A stretch of DNA of 64,000 nt, from the NCBI GenBank assembly GCA_902578265.1, contig CACHCA010000005.1:35742-99741 (forward strand). Reading direction: 5' to 3'. The translations under genes were made by a program, and so were the position numbers. Source of the DNA: an uncultured Pelagibacteraceae bacterium (GTDB taxonomy: Bacteria > Pseudomonadota > Alphaproteobacteria > Pelagibacterales > Pelagibacteraceae). Below the pieces are notes generated by a model. It was not told where the DNA came from. It did not search any database and was given only the letters and a program-made list of their open reading frames with translations. Below are positions 45,278-54,353 of this stretch, piece after piece; within the stretch, counting starts at the first letter, position 1, and the number at the start of each line of letters is the position of its first letter.

Positions 45278-46384
45278 TTGAAAAAATTTGAATTTAAAGT
45301 TCTAAAAAAAAATAAATTTGCAAGACTTGGCTTAATTAAAACTCATAGAGGTAACATTGAAACACCAGCCTTTATGCCTGTGGGGACTCAAGCTACAGTA
45401 AAAGCTTGTACAATAGATGACATAAAAAAAACAGGATCACAAATTATTTTATCTAATACTTATCATTTGATGATACGACCAGGTGTTAAAAGAATTGAAG
45501 ATGCAGGTGGACTTCATGAGTTTATGAATTGCGATCTTCCAATTCTTACAGACTCGGGTGGCTTTCAAGTGATGTCATTATCAAAACTTAACAAAATAGA
45601 TAAAGAAAAAGGTGCAATTTTTAATTCACACATTGATGGAAAAAAATTTTATCTTAGTCCAGAGGAAAGTATAAGAATTCAATTAGGACTTAATTCCGAT
45701 ATTGTAATGGTTATGGATGAGTGTCCAAAAAAAACAAATGACTACCAAACTATAGATAAATCTATGAATTTGTCTTTGTATTGGGCAGAAAGATCTAAGA
45801 AAGCTTTTGGTAATAACCCTCACAAAGCTTTATTTGGCATTGTTCAAGGAGGTTTATTTAAAGATTTGCGACAAAAATCCTTAGAGGGACTTTTGAAAAT
45901 TGGATTTGATGGTTATGCATTAGGTGGTCTTGCTGTAGGAGAAACTCAAGATGAAATGTTCTCAGTTTTAGACGACATTAAAGAACATTTGCCCGATGAT
46001 AAACCTCACTATTTAATGGGTGTTGGTACTCCAAATGATATCTTGGGTGCTGTCAAAAGAGGTGTTGATATGTTCGATTGTGTTCTTCCAACTAGATCAG
46101 GTAGAACTGGACTCGCTTTTACTTGGCAGGGCAGAGTAAATATTAAAAATAATAAATATCAAAATGATAATACTCCTCTAGATCCAGAGTGTAAAAATCT
46201 AAATTTGAATAAATATTCTAAAAATTATCTAAATCACTTGTTTAATACAAATGAGATTCTTGGATCAATGTTGTTGACATTACACAATATAAATTTCTAT
46301 CAAGAATTAATGAGAGCAATAAGAGAGAATATCCAAAATGACACATTTGATACTTTTCATGATAAATACATAGATAAGTTGTAG
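45278..46384 (+). CDS. tgt: tRNA-guanine transglycosylase with reduced zinc site
   Basis: 368 aa enzyme that swaps guanine for the queuosine precursor at the wobble base of certain tRNAs. Active-site blocks are present: PILTDSGGFQVMSLSKL, GIVQGGLFKDLRQKSL, YALGGLAVGE and FDCVLPTRSGRTGLAFT. The zinc motif near the C-terminus, normally C-x-C-x2-C plus a later His, reads PECKNLNLNKY. Only Cys305 and His336 remain; the other two cysteines are Asn307 and Leu310. The likely start is TTG at 45278. Confidence 0.94.
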   Translation: MKKFEFKVLKKNKFARLGLIKTHRGNIETPAFMPVGTQATVKACTIDDIKKTGSQIILSNTYHLMIRPGVKRIEDAGGLHEFMNCDLPILTDSGGFQVMSLSKLNKIDKEKGAIFNSHIDGKKFYLSPEESIRIQLGLNSDIVMVMDECPKKTNDYQTIDKSMNLSLYWAERSKKAFGNNPHKALFGIVQGGLFKDLRQKSLEGLLKIGFDGYALGGLAVGETQDEMFSVLDDIKEHLPDDKPHYLMGVGTPNDILGAVKRGVDMFDCVLPTRSGRTGLAFTWQGRVNIKNNKYQNDNTPLDPECKNLNLNKYSKNYLNHLFNTNEILGSMLLTLHNINFYQELMRAIRENIQNDTFDTFHDKYIDKL

Positions 46385-46413
46385 ATAGTTGAGTTATTTT
46401 TCTAAATTCGTGT

Positions 46414-46443
46414 TTGAAATATTTAGATAATTCTATATATAGA
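46414..46443 (+). promoter_or_regulatory. Candidate promoter of tRNA-Lys
   Basis: TTGAAA at 46414-46419 and TATATA at 46436-46441 are 16 bases apart, inside a 12-base palindrome TCTATATATAGA (46432-46443). The tRNA starts about 20 bases further on. Proposed from sequence only. Confidence 0.4.
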
Positions 46444-46463
46444 TTTCATTCTAAGGTAAATAT

Positions 46464-46539
<76 letters not shown>

Positions 46540-46542
46540 TAT

Positions 46543-47376
46543 TTAAGCAATTGGTGGGTATTTGATAATTATCTCGTTTAACCAAGTTTGTATATTTTTA
46601 ATTCTACTGTCAGATGAAGGATGAGTGCTCATAAATTGAGGAGGTTCTTTACCTTTATTTGCCTCCTTCATCCTCTCCCATATTTTTTCAGTTTCTCTAA
46701 TGTCATAACCAGACAAAGAAGAAAAAATCATACCTAGATAATCAGCTTCACTTTCCTGTTTTCTGTTGAAAGGATTCATTATACCAATCGAGGAAATAAG
46801 ACCAACAGTATCCATACCGGTTGACCTGTTAATTTGACTTAAAGCTCCTCCACTAAAAATATCAATGATGGTAGTACCTGTTTTAACTAGAACTCCACGA
46901 CTTGCTCTTTCAACAGAGTGTTTAGCAACAGCATGAGCAATCTCATGACCCATAACAGCCGCTAACCCATTTGTATTTTTTGTAATTTTAAGCATACCAC
47001 TATAAACAGCAATTTTACCTCCTGGCATACACCAAGCATTTTTGACCTTATCATTATCGATTAAGATATATTCCCACTGAAAATTGGTAGTTGGATCTGG
47101 GAGATTTGATTTGTCAAAATAAATTGATATCGCATCTTCCATTTTTTTTCCAATTTCTTTGATTTCATTAAAGGATTTTGTATCTTTGATTAATTTTTCT
47201 TTTTCTTTTACTTTTTCATAAATTTGAGCAGCTTGAGCATTTAATTTTGCTTCTGGAATCAGCTTTAATTGTTTTCTATCTGTAATAGGAGCGGTAGTAC
47301 AAGAATTAATTACGAAACCACAACAACCACAACCTACATAAGTTAAAAATTTTCTTCTATTCATTTTGTAAGACAT
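46543..47376 (-). CDS. M48-family metalloprotease lipoprotein with RR signal
   Basis: 277 aa. The zinc-protease motif MGHEIAHAVAKH has His144, Glu145 and His148; the third ligand is the Glu in RKQESEADYLG. The N-terminus reads NRRKFLTYVG, a twin-arginine-like motif, followed by VINSC with a possible lipidated Cys26. It resembles LoiP/YcaL-type periplasmic proteases involved in envelope quality control. Export by Tat with lipid anchoring is likely but not certain. It converges on tRNA-Lys with a 3-base gap. Confidence 0.85.
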   Translation of the reverse strand: MSYKMNRRKFLTYVGCGCCGFVINSCTTAPITDRKQLKLIPEAKLNAQAAQIYEKVKEKEKLIKDTKSFNEIKEIGKKMEDAISIYFDKSNLPDPTTNFQWEYILIDNDKVKNAWCMPGGKIAVYSGMLKITKNTNGLAAVMGHEIAHAVAKHSVERASRGVLVKTGTTIIDIFSGGALSQINRSTGMDTVGLISSIGIMNPFNRKQESEADYLGMIFSSLSGYDIRETEKIWERMKEANKGKEPPQFMSTHPSSDSRIKNIQTWLNEIIIKYPPIA

Positions 47377-47393
47377 TGGTATTATATATAATA

Positions 47394-47471
47394 ATGAATC
47401 TAAATAATAAAATATTATTAATATTATTCATAATAGCAATAGCTTTTGTGATATTTTCGAGTTTTAGATAA
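47394..47471 (+). CDS. 25-residue single-helix membrane micro-protein (candidate)
   Basis: ATG at 47394 to TAA at 47469-47471 encodes MNLNNK, then a hydrophobic stretch ILLILFIIAIAFVIF, then SSFR. The stop overlaps the ATG of the DUF502 gene (TAATG), the coupling style seen across this genome. There is no clear Shine-Dalgarno. It fills the gap between two genes almost completely. It may be a real micro-protein or only a leader that couples translation. Confidence 0.4.
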   Translation: MNLNNKILLILFIIAIAFVIFSSFR

Positions 47472-48091
47472 TGGCAAAACAGAAGAAAAAAAAATCAATT
47501 AGTTTAATTCTCAGAAATTATTTTATTACTGGTGTTGTAGTTTTAATACCTATTGGTTTTACTTTATATCTCAGTAAAATATTAATTGGAATTTCGTCTA
47601 AAGTAATTCCAGAAAATATAAATCCAAATAGCTATCTACCATATGAAATTCCTGGATTAGAAATAATACTTTCAATAATTTTTATTACCATAGTTGGAGG
47701 TTTATCTTTATCTTTCTTGGGTAAAAGAATTCTTAAACTTATCGATGACCTATTTAAAAGAATCCCAGTTTTAAGAACAATTTACTCTGCAATAGTTCAA
47801 ATGACAGAAACATTCTCTAATAAAGACGAGAAGGATAAAAAAAGTGTTGTTTTAGTTGAGTATCCTAGAAAAGGTGTCTGGGCAGTTGGTTTTGCAACAA
47901 AAGAAAATAAAGGTGAGATGGCTGAGAAAACTAACAAGAAGTTGCTCAACGTTTTTGTTCCAACAACACCAAACCCCACGAGTGGTTTCTTGCTTATGTT
48001 CCCAATCGATGAGGTTATATATCTTAATATGACTTTTGAAGAAGCTTCCAAATTTATTGTATCCGCTGGAACATCAACAGGTAAGAATTAA
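47471..48091 (+). CDS. DUF502 family membrane protein
   Basis: 206 aa with two N-terminal membrane helices (about 12-33 and 57-78), then a soluble domain with RIPVLRTIYSAIVQMTETF, VVLVEYPRKGVWAVGFAT and VFVPTTPNPTSGFLLMFP. These are family hallmarks. The function is unknown. It lies tail to tail with recG, a pairing seen in other alphaproteobacteria, and overlaps it by 4 bases. Confidence 0.9.
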   Translation: MAKQKKKKSISLILRNYFITGVVVLIPIGFTLYLSKILIGISSKVIPENINPNSYLPYEIPGLEIILSIIFITIVGGLSLSFLGKRILKLIDDLFKRIPVLRTIYSAIVQMTETFSNKDEKDKKSVVLVEYPRKGVWAVGFATKENKGEMAEKTNKKLLNVFVPTTPNPTSGFLLMFPIDEVIYLNMTFEEASKFIVSAGTSTGKN

Positions 48092-50133
48092 GCAATATCA
48101 TTAATTATATCAGCTCTATCATATAATTTAATTAACGGTTTAAATTTACTTATATCCTCATTACTATTTTCAATTCTTTTAATTTCTTTTTCAGCTAAAA
48201 TAAAAAGATCATGATTATGAACTGGGTCAGCTAACTTAAAGTTTTTTATTCCACTTTGTTTAAAACCTAAAATGTCTCCAAATCCTCTTAATTTCATATC
48301 TTCCTCTGATATTCTAAAACCATCATTAGAGTCTTTAAGTATATTAATTCTTTTTTTTGCATTATCACTTAAATTTGACTTAAACATTAAAATGCATGAA
48401 GATTCTTTACTGCCTCTTCCAACTCTGCCTCTCAGCTGATGTAGTTGAGATAAACCGAATTTATTTGCATTTTCAATTATAATTACATTTGCGTTTGGAA
48501 AATCTATGCCAACCTCAATTATAGTAGTCGAAACTAAAATCTTAAACTCATTTTTTAAGAATTTGTTTAAGATTATTTCTTTTTCCTCAGTTGTGGTTTT
48601 GCCATGAAGGAGAAAAACTTGTTTAGGAAACAGTTTATTTAAATATTCTGATTTTTTAACTGCTGAAGAATGATCAAGTTTTTTTGACTCTTCAATTAAG
48701 GGGCACACCCAAAATATTTGATTACCTAGTTTGATTTCTTTTTTTATAAATTTTATTACATCATCAATTTTATTTTCAGGTTTACTATAGGTTTTTATGG
48801 GTTTACGAATATTCGGTTTTTCACGAATAATTGAAAGATCCATATCACCATAAATTGTCATTGTTAAAGTACGTGGAATTGGTGTAGCAGTCATTAAAAG
48901 AACATCACAATCTTTTCCAGCTTTATCAGATAACCTCTTCCTTTGATTTACTCCAAATTTATGTTGTTCATCTATTATTATCAATCCAAGTTTTTTAAAT
49001 TCCACTCTTTTTTGAAAAAGCGCATGTGTGCCAAAAATTATATCAATTTGTTTACTGTATAATTTATTGAGGATTACTTTCTTATCTTTGTAAGAAGATT
49101 TTCCTGAAATTAATTCAATCTTAATATTTCTGGAAAATAGTTTTTTAGCTAAAAGAAAATGCTGTCTAGCTAGTATTTCAGTCGGTGCCATTACTGCTAC
49201 CTGAAAGCCTGAAATAATTGTATTAAATGCAGAAAGCAAAGATACTATTGTTTTTCCACTTCCTACATCACCCTGAAGTAACCTAAACATTTTATTCTCA
49301 GAACATAAATCTTTATTTATTTCACTTAATGTTTTTCTTTGGTCTTTTGTTAATGAAAAATTAAGCTTAGATATAATTTCATTTTGTTTATTAATATTAA
49401 AATTTTTTTTTGTTTTTTTTATCCTTTTTATTTTTTTTCTTATTTCTGAGTTTACTAAAAATGTTGAGAAAATTTCATCATAAGCAAGTCTTTGGTAAAA
49501 ATTTTCTTTAAATTTACCAATATTTTCTGGTTCATGTAATTTTTTGATAGAGTCATTCCAACCTATATTTTTGAATTTTTTCAATATATCTTTTGAATGC
49601 CATTCTTCAATTTCAGGTAAATTATTTATTATTTGTAAAATTATCTTATTATAAACTTTTTCACTGATACCCTCAGTTAATGAGTAACTATTGTGCTTTT
49701 GTTTAATTATTGAAGAGTCCTCTGAAATATATTTTGGATTTGTTAATTGATATTTATTTCTAAAATATTTAATTTTTCCACTAACAGTAACCTCTTTACC
49801 AATAGGTAATATTTTTTTGATATAACCCTCATAACTGTTAAAAAAAACACAATCTATCTCACCAGTATCATCTTTGCATAAAACTCTATTGGGTAAGTTT
49901 CTAACTCTTGGGAATGAGTATTTGAGAGGAATTATGGTTATTGTCTGTATTTCATCTATCTTTAAATCTATTATTTTAGATGATAAACTTCTATCAGTGT
50001 AAGATTTTGGTAATTTCCATAATAAATCAAAAATAGTATTGACCTTTTTTTTCTTTAATAAATTTGAAGTTTTGGTTCCTACACCTTTTAGTAAACTGAG
50101 ATCAGACAATAAGTATTCATAATTTCTTTTCAT
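48088..50133 (-). CDS. recG: ATP-dependent DNA helicase RecG
   Basis: 681 aa. The N-terminal wedge/OB domain begins LSLLKGVGTKTSNLLKKK. Helicase motifs: LLQGDVGSGKTIVSL (I), MAPTEILARQH (Ia), IIDEQHKFGVNQR (II, DEQH), LLMTATPIPRTL (III), and FGLSQLHQLRGRVGRG (VI). It remodels stalled replication forks. It diverges from sdhE by 28 bases. Confidence 0.96.
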   Translation of the reverse strand: MKRNYEYLLSDLSLLKGVGTKTSNLLKKKKVNTIFDLLWKLPKSYTDRSLSSKIIDLKIDEIQTITIIPLKYSFPRVRNLPNRVLCKDDTGEIDCVFFNSYEGYIKKILPIGKEVTVSGKIKYFRNKYQLTNPKYISEDSSIIKQKHNSYSLTEGISEKVYNKIILQIINNLPEIEEWHSKDILKKFKNIGWNDSIKKLHEPENIGKFKENFYQRLAYDEIFSTFLVNSEIRKKIKRIKKTKKNFNINKQNEIISKLNFSLTKDQRKTLSEINKDLCSENKMFRLLQGDVGSGKTIVSLLSAFNTIISGFQVAVMAPTEILARQHFLLAKKLFSRNIKIELISGKSSYKDKKVILNKLYSKQIDIIFGTHALFQKRVEFKKLGLIIIDEQHKFGVNQRKRLSDKAGKDCDVLLMTATPIPRTLTMTIYGDMDLSIIREKPNIRKPIKTYSKPENKIDDVIKFIKKEIKLGNQIFWVCPLIEESKKLDHSSAVKKSEYLNKLFPKQVFLLHGKTTTEEKEIILNKFLKNEFKILVSTTIIEVGIDFPNANVIIIENANKFGLSQLHQLRGRVGRGSKESSCILMFKSNLSDNAKKRINILKDSNDGFRISEEDMKLRGFGDILGFKQSGIKNFKLADPVHNHDLFILAEKEIKRIENSNEDISKFKPLIKLYDRADIINDIA

Positions 50134-50161
50134 ATCTTTAAACTGATATTATATTCTTATT

Positions 50162-50419
50162 ATGACTGCTGACATAGAACAAATTAAAAAAAAAATTATT
50201 TACAGATCAAATTATCGTGGCACAAAAGAAATGGATAAACTTCTGGGTGAATTCACAAGAAAATATTTAGATCAATTAAACGAGGAAGATCTTAATCAAT
50301 TAATAAAACTTTTAGATATTGATGATAATAATCTTTATAATTTCTACAATGGTTTAAACACAGATATACAATTTGAAGATAATAAGATTAACAATTTATT
50401 TAAAAATTTTAAATATTGA
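50162..50419 (+). CDS. sdhE: Succinate dehydrogenase assembly factor SdhE
   Basis: 85 aa. The family motif RGTKEMDKLLGEFTRKYL (about 19-36) carries the RGxxE signature needed for FAD attachment to SdhA. The recG-sdhE divergent pair is conserved in alphaproteobacteria. The C-terminal tail beyond the helical domain is Asn- and Asp-rich. Confidence 0.9.
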   Translation: MTADIEQIKKKIIYRSNYRGTKEMDKLLGEFTRKYLDQLNEEDLNQLIKLLDIDDNNLYNFYNGLNTDIQFEDNKINNLFKNFKY

Positions 50420-50428
50420 AACTTTTGA

Positions 50429-50518
50429 TGGCGGAGAGACTGGGATTCGAACCCAGGAAAGAGTTGCCCCTTTGCCGGTTTTCAAGACCGGTGCTTTCAA
50501 CCGCTCAGCCATCTCTCC
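50429..50518 (-). tRNA. tRNA-Ser (anticodon TGA)
   Basis: A 90-base class II tRNA with a long variable arm. Acceptor GGAGAGA pairs with TCTCTCC. The anticodon stem CCGGT/ACCGG encloses CTTGAAA, giving TGA. The variable arm contains GGGGCAACTC. The T arm is CTGGG-TTCGAAT-CCCAG. CCA is encoded (plus-strand TGG at 50429-50431). Confidence 0.97.
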
Positions 50519-50600
50519 GTGATCAAGGTTTTATAATTATAATTATTTAATTCAACCATAAAATAGTCTATTAAACGTTTATTATCTATTTCATTATTTT

Positions 50601-51479
50601 ATGAACCAGCATTTTAATAAAGGATTAATACTTACATCTTTGGGATCCTTTTGGTGGGGTTTTATTGGTGTTATATATTTTGAATATGTTGCCTTCATAG
50701 GACATGTTGAGTTAGTTGTTCACAGATGTTTATGGACTGCTGTTATGTTAGTCATGACGACTCTCTTTTTTAAAAAATGGAAACTTTTTATTAAAAGTAT
50801 TTCAAATAAAAAAAATCTTTTTTATCTTTTTATCTCAGGTTCATTAATATTTATTAATTGGGCTATTTGGATTTACGCTGTAGCTACGGAAAGAATAATA
50901 GATGCTAGTTTTGGTTACTTTATTATGCCAATTATAAGTGTTTTATTGGGATACATTTTTTTTAAGGAAAAATTGAATAAAAAAAGAATTTTTTCAATTT
51001 TATTAGTAATCATATCTATTTTAATTATGATTTTTCTTAATATAAAAACACTTCCATGGGTTGGTATAATCGTAGCTTTGAGTTGGGCATTTTATAATCT
51101 AGTGAGAAAAAAAATTGATATAGAAACTGATATAGGACTTTTAATAGAGAGTTTATATATTTTTCCTTTTGCTCTTATTGTCTTTTACTTTATTTTTGAT
51201 AAGGGATTAAATGACTTTAGTTTGTCTAACCCAGGTCTGAGTATTTTTCTATTATTAGCGGGACCCATGACTGTGATTCCTTTATTTTTATATGTAAGAG
51301 GTGTTGAATTAATTGGTCTTGGAGCTACCGGGATGATTTTTTATATAACGCCTACCTTACAGTTTATTTTAGGCTACTTTTATTACGATGAGGATTTTTC
51401 ACTAATTAAATTAGTGAGTTTTATTATTATCTGGATTGCTGTAATTATATATCTTAAAGATCTTTATGAAACTAATTAG
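50601..51479 (+). CDS. rarD: EamA-family transporter, RarD type
   Basis: 292 aa with about ten membrane helices. The start GLILTSLGSFWWGFIGVIYFEY, then LVVHRCLWTAVML and NWAIWIYAVATERIIDASFGYFIMPIISVLLGYIFFKE, is typical of RarD. Substrate unknown; members are thought to export or import small metabolites. It overlaps the next gene by 14 bases. Confidence 0.85.
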   Translation: MNQHFNKGLILTSLGSFWWGFIGVIYFEYVAFIGHVELVVHRCLWTAVMLVMTTLFFKKWKLFIKSISNKKNLFYLFISGSLIFINWAIWIYAVATERIIDASFGYFIMPIISVLLGYIFFKEKLNKKRIFSILLVIISILIMIFLNIKTLPWVGIIVALSWAFYNLVRKKIDIETDIGLLIESLYIFPFALIVFYFIFDKGLNDFSLSNPGLSIFLLLAGPMTVIPLFLYVRGVELIGLGATGMIFYITPTLQFILGYFYYDEDFSLIKLVSFIIIWIAVIIYLKDLYETN

Positions 51480-52467
51480 CCAAATATTTTTTTTATTTTT
51501 ACTAACAATATTGAATTGTTATTCTAATGAAAATATCAATTTCAATGAATGGAAAAAGAATTTCAAAAAAGTGGCATTAGCAAATGATATTTCAGAGCAG
51601 ACTTTTGATACAGCAATGCAAAATGCAAGATTTTTACCTAAAGTTATTGAATACGATAGATTTCAACCAGAGTTTTATGAAGACACAAAAACATATATTG
51701 GCAAACGTACTTCAACTAAAAAATTAAAAAAGGGTGTTGATTTTTATGAAAATAATTCAAATCTTATAAATTTAGTTGAAAAAAATTTTGGAGTAGAAAA
51801 AGAATTACTTTTATCTTTAATGGGCATCGAGACTAACTTCGGTACTTATGTTGGAAAAATGGATATAATATCATCATTAGCAACATTAAGTTATGATAAA
51901 AGAAGATCAGAGTTTTTTTCAAAAGAACTCTTAACATTATTGAAATTAATTGATGATAATCAAATAGATTATAAAACATTGTATGGTTCATGGGCAGGTG
52001 CATTTGGTTTTTTTCAATTTATGCCATCAACAATAAAGAATTATGCTTTTGACTACAATAAGGATGATTTTATTGATTTGAAAAATTCAGAAGATGCATA
52101 CGCATCTGCTGCTAATTATTTGAATAAGATCGGGTGGAAAAAAAATGATCTTTGTTTTAAGAAAATTGAATTAGATGAAAATATTCCAATTAAATTTTTG
52201 AACGTATCAGCTAGAAAATTGCATAGTAAAAAGAAAATTAAATCTTTTAAAAAATATATTAAGAATTATTCTGAATTAAACATAAAAAATGAAAACCAGA
52301 AAATAGCAATTATAACACCAGACAAAGATATTATACCAGATGCACAAACTTTAAATCCTGCTTATATAGTTTTTGAAAATTATGAAATAATTTTACAATG
52401 GAATAGATCTTTAAGATTTGCACTTGCTGTGTGTACTTTAAAGGACAAATTTAAAAATGAAATTTAA
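51466..52467 (+). CDS. Lytic murein transglycosylase, MltB family
   Basis: 333 aa with a signal peptide (about 1-20). The SLT_2 domain has MGIETNFGTYVGKMDIISSLATLSYDKRR (in part), with the catalytic Glu in GIETNFG, then SWAGAFGFFQFMPSTIKNYA and DLKNSEDAYASAANYL. It cuts glycan strands of peptidoglycan. No lipobox is seen. It begins the wall-metabolism trio with the RlpA-like gene and dacA. Confidence 0.9.
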   Translation: MKLISQIFFLFLLTILNCYSNENINFNEWKKNFKKVALANDISEQTFDTAMQNARFLPKVIEYDRFQPEFYEDTKTYIGKRTSTKKLKKGVDFYENNSNLINLVEKNFGVEKELLLSLMGIETNFGTYVGKMDIISSLATLSYDKRRSEFFSKELLTLLKLIDDNQIDYKTLYGSWAGAFGFFQFMPSTIKNYAFDYNKDDFIDLKNSEDAYASAANYLNKIGWKKNDLCFKKIELDENIPIKFLNVSARKLHSKKKIKSFKKYIKNYSELNIKNENQKIAIITPDKDIIPDAQTLNPAYIVFENYEIILQWNRSLRFALAVCTLKDKFKNEI

Positions 52468-53209
52468 TATTTTTATTATTTTAAGTACCTTTTTTTTGTT
52501 ATTAAGTTGTGATCAAACAACTATTAATCAAAGTAAGAAACTAAATATTACATTTGACAAAAAATATAAAAATAGCGGATTTTCTCTTATTTATAATGAC
52601 GATTTAAAAATTAAAAAAATTGATCAAAGATCATTAACAATATTTCATAAAAATCTAAAAAGAAAATCAAATGTGAAAATTACTAATCCTTTAAATGGAA
52701 AATCACTTATCGCAGAAGTAAAATCAAACAGAGTAAAATTTTCACCATTTTACAATTCAATTATCACCCAAAGAATTGCTGAGGAGTTAGAACTAGATTT
52801 AAAAGAGCCTTATATAGATATTGTCTTGATTTCAAAAAGTTCTACTTATATTGCAAAAAAGACTAAAACTTTTGAGGAAGAAAAAAAAGTTGCTGAAAAA
52901 GCACCTATAGATGGTATTAAAATTAGCGATCTAAACTCATCCAATAAAACTAAAAAAAAATTACAAAAAAATAATAAATTTTCATATTATATTAAGGTAG
53001 CTGATTTTTATTATAAAAAATCTGCTAAAAATATGAGTAATAAAATTAAAAGTGAAGTTAAATTGAAAAACATTAAAATCATTGAACTTACTAAAACTAA
53101 TTATAGGTTATTATTGGGACCATTTAATGATATACAATCACTTAAAGACTCATTTGAAAAAATGAATTCTTTGTATTTTGAAAATCTAGAAATAATTAAA
53201 GATGCCTAA
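52457..53209 (+). CDS. Divergent RlpA-like lipoprotein with SPOR domain
   Basis: 250 aa. The lipobox LLLSC places the lipidated cysteine at residue 18. Residues about 33-135 resemble a worn RlpA double-psi beta-barrel (TIFHKNLKRKSNVKITNPLNGKSL and FSPFYNSIITQRIAEELEL). The C-terminal about 70 residues (KFSYYIKVADFYYKKSAKNM, then YRLLLGPFNDIQSLKDSF) look like a SPOR domain that binds denuded glycans. The slot between mltB and dacA is that of rlpA in alphaproteobacteria. Catalytic residues could not be confirmed, so it may be structural. Confidence 0.7.
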   Translation: MKFNIFIILSTFFLLLSCDQTTINQSKKLNITFDKKYKNSGFSLIYNDDLKIKKIDQRSLTIFHKNLKRKSNVKITNPLNGKSLIAEVKSNRVKFSPFYNSIITQRIAEELELDLKEPYIDIVLISKSSTYIAKKTKTFEEEKKVAEKAPIDGIKISDLNSSNKTKKKLQKNNKFSYYIKVADFYYKKSAKNMSNKIKSEVKLKNIKIIELTKTNYRLLLGPFNDIQSLKDSFEKMNSLYFENLEIIKDA

Positions 53210-54353
53210 AAAAATTTTTATCATTATCTCATTATATTTATCTCTAATTTTTTCTGTTAATGCGAATATTGACATAAAAGCTAGAACAGCAATATTACAA
53301 GATTTCTTATCTGGAGAAATTTTATATGAAAAAGATCCAGATAGATCAATTTATCCAGCTTCTATGACTAAGATAATGACATCAATAATTGCTTTTGATT
53401 TAATAAAATCGGGTGATCTATCTTTAGATGATAAATTTATAATTTCTGAAAAAGCATGGAGATTATCAACCGCGGGTTATTCATCTATGTTTATAATGGT
53501 TGGTGATGAAGTTTCTGTAGAGAATTTGCTATTAGGTATAATTGTTGCATCTGGTAATGACGCATGTATTGCACTTGCGGAAGGAATAGCTGGTACTGAG
53601 GAAGAATTTGCAATCTTAATGACATCTAAAGCAAAAGAATTAGGAATGGAAAATACAAACTTCGCGAATTCATCTGGTATTAATGATCCAGACAATTATT
53701 CAACGGTTAGAGATATCTTGATCATGTCTAATTATTTAATTAAGGAACATCCAAAGTATTATGAGTGGTTTGCAGAAAAAGAATTTACGTGGAATAGAAC
53801 AGGAGGTGATCCAATTACACAAGGTAACAGAAATCCTCTTCTTTACAAAAATATTGGTGCCGATGGTATTAAAACAGGTTACTTGGCTGTTGAAAAATAT
53901 TCTTTAGCATCGTCAATTAATAGAAAGGGTAGAAGATTAATTGCTGTTGGAAGCGGATTTGAAACCAAAAGTTCAAGATCAAGAGAAAGTTCAAAATTAT
54001 TAACATATGGATTAACAAATTTTGATCTAGTTGAGATAAATAAAGCTAATAAACCTATTGATAAAGTAGAGGTATGGCTTGGTAAACAAAGCTATGTTGA
54101 TGTACATGTTGATACTGATATTTATAAAACAATCAAAAAGGCAAAAAAAAGATTATTAAAGATATCTTTGAAATATGACGGACCAATAGAGGCACCAATT
54201 AAAAAAAATCAAAAAATTGGAACTTACAGGGTGGTATATGATCAAGAATTGTTAGGTGAATATGATCTATTAGCGTCTAATGATGTTCAAAAGGTAAATA
54301 TTTTTACTAGATTAATTAAATCATTGAATTATTTAATCTGGGGCGATGTCTAG
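53202..54353 (+). CDS. dacA: D-alanyl-D-alanine carboxypeptidase (PBP5/6 type)
   Basis: 383 aa with a signal peptide ending near VNA-NID. Penicillin-binding motifs: Ser54-x-x-Lys57 in YPASMTKIMTS, SGN in IVASGNDACIALAEG, and KTG in GADGIKTGYLAVEKYS. The C-terminal PBP5-like domain follows, and the last residues (FTRLIKSLNYLIWGDV) look like the amphipathic membrane anchor. It trims peptidoglycan stem peptides. Confidence 0.94.
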   Translation: MPKKIFIIISLYLSLIFSVNANIDIKARTAILQDFLSGEILYEKDPDRSIYPASMTKIMTSIIAFDLIKSGDLSLDDKFIISEKAWRLSTAGYSSMFIMVGDEVSVENLLLGIIVASGNDACIALAEGIAGTEEEFAILMTSKAKELGMENTNFANSSGINDPDNYSTVRDILIMSNYLIKEHPKYYEWFAEKEFTWNRTGGDPITQGNRNPLLYKNIGADGIKTGYLAVEKYSLASSINRKGRRLIAVGSGFETKSSRSRESSKLLTYGLTNFDLVEINKANKPIDKVEVWLGKQSYVDVHVDTDIYKTIKKAKKRLLKISLKYDGPIEAPIKKNQKIGTYRVVYDQELLGEYDLLASNDVQKVNIFTRLIKSLNYLIWGDV

